From assembly GCA_049613665.1 (NCBI GenBank), contig JBMZCV010000082.1, positions 1-20,694 of the forward strand: DNA of 20,694 bases, in the 5' to 3' direction. Below the pieces are notes generated by a model. It saw nothing but the letters and a program-made list of their open reading frames with translations. It ran no database searches and was not told where the DNA came from. The stretch comes from JBMZCV01 sp049613665 (lineage in GTDB: Bacteria > Bacteroidota > Bacteroidia > Chitinophagales > UBA2359). How positions within the stretch are numbered: the first letter of the stretch is position 1; each line of letters opens with the position of its first letter. A program made the position numbers and the translations under genes. Shown here in pieces: positions 14,905 to 20,694 of this stretch.

Positions 14905-14942
14905 AATAAGCACACAAAAAGAAAATGCTTTGTGTGCCTATT
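14905..14942 (-). terminator. Terminator of the giant secreted-protein gene
   Basis: Arms 14905-14918 and 14929-14942 (core GCACACAAA/TTTGTGTGC) pair at 13 of 14 positions with a 10-nt loop, 35 bases after the stop codon. The minus-strand sequence beyond it is T-rich (complement of AAATGCTCATTTTTGAAAAT). Confidence 0.65.
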
Positions 14943-14976
14943 TGTGGATAAAGAAAAACAAAATTGAAACAGCTAC

Positions 14977-17900
14977 TTAAAACTTCACAATTTTCTCAAA
15001 AAACACTTTATCGCCTTTTTCATCAGCTATTTTCAAAAAGTAAACTCCACTCGAAAAATCGCTCATATCAAGTATTTCGGTATTAAAAAAATCTATTTTT
15101 TCGCTTTCCCAAACTTGTTTTCCTAAATTGTTGTAAAGTGAAAAAGATATATTTTTGGTATTAAAATTTTCGGAAACGATATACAATTTTTCGCTTGCAG
15201 GATTTGGATAAATGTGTATATTTTTTCGCTCAAAATTTTCAATTCCAACAGGATATACATTAATGGTCTTTGTGATGCTTCGTGTGCAATTTTCGTCATT
15301 TGTTACTGTCAAAATCAAATCGTAGCTGCCTATTGTTTCATAAATATGTAGCGGCGTGCAAATGCCTTGCGTGTTTTGCGTTCCATCGCCCCAATTCCAA
15401 ACACAGTTTACGGCATTTTCTGTCAAATTGACAAATTGTGAAGGCAAACCAACTTCTATTTCCGAATAACTAAAATCCGAAAACATGACATCTTCAAGTG
15501 TAATTTCTTGCTCAAAAATTTGGCAGCCTGCAATATTGCACGTTTCCAAAACAACGGTATAAGTGCCGCTTTGTGCATAACTATGTGTTGGAAATTGTTC
15601 GCCAGAAACTGTGCCATCGCCAAAATACCAAAGCCAAGTAGCAGGATAATTTGTCGTCAAATCGTTGAACTGAACCGTTCCTGTGCATTCTTCTGTTATG
15701 TTTGGCATGAAATTCGGTGTTGGCGGCTCGCTCAAAATAAAACAACCCCAAGAAGCCGTAAAACCACTACGATTATTATTGTCATCTGTTTCCATAATGA
15801 GCGTCAGCATACCACTTTCGCCCACAATTACGCCATCGTCATATGGCAGAAAAACGCCCGTAAAATTGCCCAAAAAAGCACCTGTTTCTATATCGCCATC
15901 ATAAATTCGGAGATAATCCCAGCCTGTTTCTAGCTCAAATTCTGTGAAAGTAAGCGTAACCGAAAAAGCATTTTCAGGTGCTATCGTAACAATTGTATAT
16001 AAACTATCGGTATAATCTCCATTTCCGCCATCGTCTTGCAAAACGCCATTACATGCAGTCAAAATAAGCGGCTCTTGCACATTCATGAGTATTGTATCAC
16101 AATAGTTTGAAGCAGCATCTATCGTTACGAAATTTTCTAGCAAAATATCATTGCAGCCAATATCATTGCAAGCTTCTAAGCTGACATTATAAGTGCCTTC
16201 GTTTTCGTAGAAATGTGTCGGATTTTGCTCACTTGAAGTTTCGCCATCGCCAAAATTCCAAAGCCAAGCAGTTGGCTCATTCAAAGATATATCGCTAAAA
16301 CTAATTTCGTTGTCGCAGCTAAAAGGCGTGTTTGTATCAAAATTTGCTGTTGGTATATTGCTGATATTCAAAGTGCAAGGTAAAAGCACTAAAGGTGTTG
16401 TTGGAATATTGGTGTATAGTTGTAAATCAAATGTATAAGTTCCTGAAAACAAATTGGTTGCGTCAAAATTCAAACTCAAATCAAAGCTATTGTTTATTGC
16501 AATATTTTCGCCAAAACTATTATAACTCAGCCATTGTGGAGGCAAACCTGTTGCCCAATTGACTGTTTTGGCGAGTGTTTCTGCAAATAAATTGTCGCTT
16601 GTTTGAAAGTTATAACCGAAATAAATCACATTTCCCAAACCACTTTTGCGATAAGCCAAAACGCTTGCACCGAGTTCATTTTGTGCTAAAACCTGCATAT
16701 CCGTATTTGAAAAATGATAGGCAAAACTCGTCAAAGGAGAGCTAAAATCAGCAGGCAAATCTTGCGTAATTGGGTGAGTATCATTAGTCACAACGACATT
16801 ATCTTGCAAAAGAGCAAAAGCAAAATTTGCTTCTAACAAGCCTGTCGCATTGATACAATCTTCGCAATCTGTGCCTAAAAATATCAAACTGCCACCTTCA
16901 TTTACAAAATTTTGAACAATAGGTGCGAAAGCTTCTAAAACGGCAATATTGAGGTTTTGCGTTATTTGTTTTGGAAAAATAAGCACTTGTTTGTTAGCCA
17001 ATAATTGTGCAAATTCATTGGTGCTAGTGCCGTTATAAGTTGTTAAATTGTAGTTTTCTAAAAAATCCGATAAGCCAGATGTGAGAATATTAATATTGCT
17101 GCCAAGCGTTGCGTAGTTATAGACTAAAATTTCGGTAGCTTGTGCGGTATTTCCATTGAGCCAAAAATCTAATGCTCCCTCGCCATTGTTGCTAATTGTG
17201 ACAGTTTCCGTTGAATTTTCATTTCCTAACAAATCTATTTCTAAGCTATTTGGCGAAAGATTTATCGTTGGAATGCCTTGCCCGTTTCCATTTAAACTGA
17301 CAGAAAACTGCCCAATATTTGTTTCAATAATTAGTGTTGTTCCAAAATTTGCGATAGCATCTGGCGAAAAAGTGATACTTAAATCGGCACTTTCATTGGC
17401 TTCAATTTTATTTTCTTCTAAATTGATTGAAAAAATATTGAGCGAACTTGAGCTAATATTTTCTATAAAAAGCGTGTCTGTTCCTGTGTTTTGCAAACTC
17501 AAATTTAAAGTTTCGCTATTGCCGACAATGACATTTCCAAAATCAAGCGAATTTTCAGAAAGTTCTAAAAGCGGCGTTCCAACAACTGTTAAAGTAATAG
17601 GAATCGTAAAATATGGTGTATTTGGGTCGTTTGTCTCAATATCAATTTCGGTAGTATAAGTGCCGCCTAACAAATTAGTTGCATCTGCTAAAATATCTAT
17701 TTCATAGCTTCCATTTGGAAACGAAACTGTATTTTCAAGCGTTTCAAAATCTAGCCAAACAACTAGCTCGCTTGCTATCCATTTCATCGTATTGGCGAGT
17801 GCTTTTTTGGCATTTTCTTCTGCTTCAAAATAATCGAAACCGACATAAACAACACGGCCTTCGCCCAAATTTTGATAACCGATAACCATATTTATGCTGT

Positions 17901-20442
17901 CTTCGTTGGCTTGCGTTGCCAACTGCACAATTTCATTTTCGAGTGCAAAAAACGTATATGTGCCATTTGAAGGGAAAAATTCAGCGTTTAAATCAGCCGT
18001 TATTGGATGTTCAATATCTGTTAGCGTAATAATTTCTGTGCTGTTTTCGAATGCTTGGCCTTGCATCAAACCTGTATTGACAAGCGGAATAGATTCTGCT
18101 GTTCCTGCGAAAACTATCGTTCCACCATTTTCTACATACTGCTCTAAAATTTCAGAAAAATCTAAAAACAAATCTGTTGCTTCCGAATCTTCTATTTCAG
18201 GCACTAAAAAAACTTGATAATTTTTCAGCAAATCAGCCAATTCATTCAAGTCGGCAGTTGTCGTTTCGTCCAAATCATAGTTTGTAAAATATTCATCAAT
18301 TGCTGCAATCGTGTTGGCGTATTCATTCGCAATATCTGTGCCTCTCGTGTATGCCAAAACCTGCAAACGCTGTGCAATTTTGCTGGTGTCTATCGCAAAA
18401 TGTAGCAAACCTTCGCCATTATTTTCAATATTGAGCGAAATATTTGTGCTTGTGCCAACATCTAAAGTAACATCAATTTCGGTAGGCGAAATCGTGGCTT
18501 GTGGCGAGCCTACGGCATTTGCAAAAATAGGTATTTCAAACGTTCCAATATTTGTAATAAAAGTAATAAAACCATCGTAATTGCCTGTTGCTGTTGGTGA
18601 AAATGCCAAATTTATAGCTTGCGAAGAACCACCACCATACAACTCAAAAACGTTTTCATCAATTGTTAAATCTGGAATGTCGCTAAAAACCTCATAAATA
18701 TACAATGAATCCGTGCCATTATTTGTAATTTCAATATTTTGCGAAGCCGAAAAACCATTAATCACATCGCCAAAATTTATTTCAGTAACAGAAGTTTCAA
18801 ATGCTGGCGTTCCTGTGATGTGTAAGGTGCAAGGAATGACGATTTGCTCCTGATTTGCGTCATTGCTAGTGAGCAACAATTCCAAATAATAAGTGCCTCC
18901 ATAAACATTAGTTGCATTAAATTCTAATATTATATTGTTTGTGTTGCCTGCCGAAATTGTGTCATTGATAGCCGAAACATACAGCCAATTTAAGCTATTG
19001 TCTAAACGATTTTTGATGGCGTTTGATAAAAGCCTATCGGTATTTTCGTTTTGATTCATAAAGTCGTGGCCAATTAGAATGGCTTGGCCTTCGCCAATAT
19101 TTCGATAAGCAACGACATCTAAAGTATCATTATCATCGGTGATATATTCTGCTAGTCGCACAACGTCATTATTTGTTATATCGTAGCAAAATGTCATGTT
19201 TTCTGACAAATAAGGATTGTTTACGCCTTCAAAAAGAGCATCTTCTGGCAAATTTTGATGAACTAAGCCGCTAACATAAGTGCCATAAGTGCCGCTAAAC
19301 AAATTGGTATCAAACAAACAAGCGGATTGATTTGTGCCTGAAAAAATGATTTTGCCGCCTTGCGAAGCGAAATCGTGTAGCACTTCCGCAAAAATACCCA
19401 AACCTTCAACTGCACATTCTTCTTGCTCTGGAATAAAAAGCACATCTTTTCCTGCTAAAACAGCTTGCAATTCATTGGCATCATTGGTCGAAATTTCAAA
19501 TAACTCATAGTTTTCGCCAAAACTACTGATAGCCGCCAAACTATTTGCATACTCAGAATCAAGGTCTGCAAAATTGAGTAAAGCAACGACTTGATACGGT
19601 TTTTCGCTTATTAAAGTAGCTCCCAAAATTTCTATGACCAAATCGCCATTTCCGAGATTTGCCATTTCCAAAATTTGCGTTGCAGAATCGCCATAAGCAA
19701 TTGTAATATCAAAATTTTGGGCAGAAAGCGATATATTTGCAGCCGCTTGAACGCTGATATTTTGCGAAAAACTGCTTGTTTCCTCGCCACAATTGCTAAT
19801 TGTTAAAGAAATTATAAAATCACCAGCCGTTTCATAAATATGTGTTGGAAACTGCTCATTTGAAGTATTGCCATCGCCAAAATCCCAAAGCCAAAAACCT
19901 GCGTTTTGCGAAGCGTCCATAAAAAAAACAGGCGAATTCATAGGCGTATTGGTATCGCTAATTTCGAAAGATGCTTGCGATGCATCTGTGCCACCATCGG
20001 CAAACCATTCGGCGACAAAGCCAGATTTTTGCACAATAGCATTTGTCGTCATCTGAATAGTGAGAACAGCATTTGAAGCCGTAATAATGCCATTTGCAGA
20101 ATCATCTATGCTCGGCAGTTCTTCGCCATCGAAACGGCCAATAAGTGGACTATTGATACTTTCGCCATCGTAAATTTCTATATAATCATTGCCTTCTTCA
20201 GTGTTAAATTCCGTAAAAATGAGTTGCAAACTCGTTGCATTTTCTGGTGCAATTGTAATAAAACTGTTCATATTGTTGGGATACGAACCACTGCCGCCAG
20301 CGTCTCGGAGTGTGCCAACACAGTCGGTTTGCGTTGTGCCTTCGCCTATAACGGGTATATTTATTTGGGCAGATAAAGCATTAGAAAAGAAAAAAAAGCC
20401 GAAAAAAAAATATAGATATGGCTTGATAAGTAGGTTTTTCAT
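14977..20442 (-). CDS. Giant T9SS-secreted protein with CUB, PKD and three Rossmann-like/beta-sandwich modules
   Basis: An 1821-residue secreted or surface protein. Signal peptide 1-25 (NALSAQ). CUB domain about 38-148 (YIEIYDGE, SGFVAEW). PKD about 158-232 (WDFGDGNTS). Three modules follow, with about 410 residues between equivalent positions. Each starts with a short BACON-like strand pair (NNGEG, ANLGNGD). Next is an alpha/beta domain with PEQE/PEIE/PKQI and then GGxIxFxGT at 362-370, 773-781 and 1183-1191. Then come a GGTY/SGTY sandwich at 515, 926 and 1333 and, in the first two modules, an ASH/choice-of-anchor-like domain (INFGDVINGF, LDFGNVIVGN). PKD about 1366-1442, CUB about 1460-1568 and two PKD repeats (about 1575-1732) follow. 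The T9SS type A signal is at 1741-1821 (IYPNPASEKLY, SSGVYFLKI). The alpha/beta domains resemble GATase-like/ThuA folds but lack an obvious catalytic Cys-His set, so an adhesive or structural role is likelier. The gene stands alone. Confidence 0.88.
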   Translation of the reverse strand: MKNLLIKPYLYFFFGFFFFSNALSAQINIPVIGEGTTQTDCVGTLRDAGGSGSYPNNMNSFITIAPENATSLQLIFTEFNTEEGNDYIEIYDGESINSPLIGRFDGEELPSIDDSANGIITASNAVLTIQMTTNAIVQKSGFVAEWFADGGTDASQASFEISDTNTPMNSPVFFMDASQNAGFWLWDFGDGNTSNEQFPTHIYETAGDFIISLTISNCGEETSSFSQNISVQAAANISLSAQNFDITIAYGDSATQILEMANLGNGDLVIEILGATLISEKPYQVVALLNFADLDSEYANSLAAISSFGENYELFEISTNDANELQAVLAGKDVLFIPEQEECAVEGLGIFAEVLHDFASQGGKIIFSGTNQSACLFDTNLFSGTYGTYVSGLVHQNLPEDALFEGVNNPYLSENMTFCYDITNNDVVRLAEYITDDNDTLDVVAYRNIGEGQAILIGHDFMNQNENTDRLLSNAIKNRLDNSLNWLYVSAINDTISAGNTNNIILEFNATNVYGGTYYLELLLTSNDANQEQIVIPCTLHITGTPAFETSVTEINFGDVINGFSASQNIEITNNGTDSLYIYEVFSDIPDLTIDENVFELYGGGSSQAINLAFSPTATGNYDGFITFITNIGTFEIPIFANAVGSPQATISPTEIDVTLDVGTSTNISLNIENNGEGLLHFAIDTSKIAQRLQVLAYTRGTDIANEYANTIAAIDEYFTNYDLDETTTADLNELADLLKNYQVFLVPEIEDSEATDLFLDFSEILEQYVENGGTIVFAGTAESIPLVNTGLMQGQAFENSTEIITLTDIEHPITADLNAEFFPSNGTYTFFALENEIVQLATQANEDSINMVIGYQNLGEGRVVYVGFDYFEAEENAKKALANTMKWIASELVVWLDFETLENTVSFPNGSYEIDILADATNLLGGTYTTEIDIETNDPNTPYFTIPITLTVVGTPLLELSENSLDFGNVIVGNSETLNLSLQNTGTDTLFIENISSSSLNIFSINLEENKIEANESADLSITFSPDAIANFGTTLIIETNIGQFSVSLNGNGQGIPTINLSPNSLEIDLLGNENSTETVTISNNGEGALDFWLNGNTAQATEILVYNYATLGSNINILTSGLSDFLENYNLTTYNGTSTNEFAQLLANKQVLIFPKQITQNLNIAVLEAFAPIVQNFVNEGGSLIFLGTDCEDCINATGLLEANFAFALLQDNVVVTNDTHPITQDLPADFSSPLTSFAYHFSNTDMQVLAQNELGASVLAYRKSGLGNVIYFGYNFQTSDNLFAETLAKTVNWATGLPPQWLSYNSFGENIAINNSFDLSLNFDATNLFSGTYTFDLQLYTNIPTTPLVLLPCTLNISNIPTANFDTNTPFSCDNEISFSDISLNEPTAWLWNFGDGETSSEQNPTHFYENEGTYNVSLEACNDIGCNDILLENFVTIDAASNYCDTILMNVQEPLILTACNGVLQDDGGNGDYTDSLYTIVTIAPENAFSVTLTFTEFELETGWDYLRIYDGDIETGAFLGNFTGVFLPYDDGVIVGESGMLTLIMETDDNNNRSGFTASWGCFILSEPPTPNFMPNITEECTGTVQFNDLTTNYPATWLWYFGDGTVSGEQFPTHSYAQSGTYTVVLETCNIAGCQIFEQEITLEDVMFSDFSYSEIEVGLPSQFVNLTENAVNCVWNWGDGTQNTQGICTPLHIYETIGSYDLILTVTNDENCTRSITKTINVYPVGIENFERKNIHIYPNPASEKLYIVSENFNTKNISFSLYNNLGKQVWESEKIDFFNTEILDMSDFSSGVYFLKIADEKGDKVFFEKIVKF

Positions 20443-20545
20443 ATCGTTGTTATGTTTGTTTTTTAATCTATTGCAATCTAGCTAAAAAGGTTTTAAAATT
20501 AAAATTTAACTATTACAATGGTTCGGACATTTATACATTTTTTCG

Positions 20546-20623
20546 AAAACCTGATAGGTTTTATTGGAAAGGGGTTTGTAATATAAAAAATATACTTTTT
20601 TCTAGAATAGAAACCTGTCAGGT
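20546..20623. repeat. Pair of AACCTG-type hairpins
   Basis: AAAACCT-GAT-AGGTTTT (20546-20562) and ACCTG-T-CAGGT (20613-20623) are two short palindromes of related sequence (AACCTGnnAGGT), about 65 bases apart. Between them is an A6/T6 inverted repeat near 20585-20601. Short AACCTGTCAGGTT palindromes are common intergenic repeats in Bacteroidota. They lie upstream of the giant gene; a regulatory role is not shown. Confidence 0.5.
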
Positions 20624-20694
20624 GGGGTGTCGAATTTCATAGTGTTTTTTTATAAACATTCGCCCTATTTTTTGTAAGAAATGACAAAATAATA

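Noticed and set aside
15508..15933. Plus-strand frames inside the giant gene (also 17156-17659, 17894-18217, 19868-20056)
   Set aside because: All lie opposite continuous, domain-rich coding sequence and show no independent domains.

Overview
The window looks like the chromosome of a low-GC member of the Bacteroidota, probably Cytophagia- or Saprospiria-like. The evidence is two C-terminal type IX secretion (T9SS) sorting domains, a TonB-dependent receptor with an N-terminal carboxypeptidase-D-like domain, a DUF5606 protein, lipoproteins with Bacteroidota-style lipoboxes, several matches to the Bacteroidota promoter (TTTG, about 20 nt, TAnnTTTG), and very AT-rich spacers without clear Shine-Dalgarno sequences. 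I cannot name a species.

Layout. Bases 56-478 hold the C-terminal end of a T9SS cargo protein with no start or signal peptide, probably a gene remnant, closed by a terminator hairpin. An acidic lipoprotein of unknown function follows (902-1441). On the minus strand come type 1 isopentenyl-diphosphate isomerase (idi, 1875-2429) and glycerol kinase (glpK, 2608-4104), separated by a hairpin element between 16-bp direct repeats. A RimJ/RimL-like acetyltransferase (4341-4889, +) converges on a two-domain GNAT protein (5051-6052, -). A 61-residue lipoprotein (6287-6472, -) and a 665-residue membrane glycosyltransferase fusion (6864-8861, -) follow.

The 143-bp divergent region at 8862-9004 carries a 15-bp palindrome overlapping the -33 element of a good promoter. 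That promoter drives a lipoprotein (9005-9562), followed by a TonB-dependent receptor (9887-12211). Together they look like a regulated outer-membrane uptake pair. Next on the minus strand are a VapB-like antitoxin without a toxin (12225-12470), a DUF5606 protein (12597-13076) with its own promoter, and a 513-residue helical-repeat protein starting at GTG (13142-14683).

The last 5.5 kb is one minus-strand gene (14977-20442) for an 1821-residue secreted protein. Its order is CUB, PKD, three copies of a ~410-residue module, PKD, CUB, PKD, PKD and a T9SS sorting domain. The module combines a Rossmann-like/GATase-like fold with beta sandwiches.

Between genes there are many hairpins: intrinsic terminators and at least two families of structured repeats. 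One ~82-bp repeat occurs twice (1565-1647 and 6714-6796), and a third hairpin shares its core. The most interesting points are the threefold giant surface protein, the glycosyltransferase fused to a phosphoglycosyltransferase lacking its catalytic segment, the operator/lipoprotein/receptor unit, and the dispersed hairpin repeats. No tRNA, rRNA, transposase, phage gene or CRISPR array was seen.
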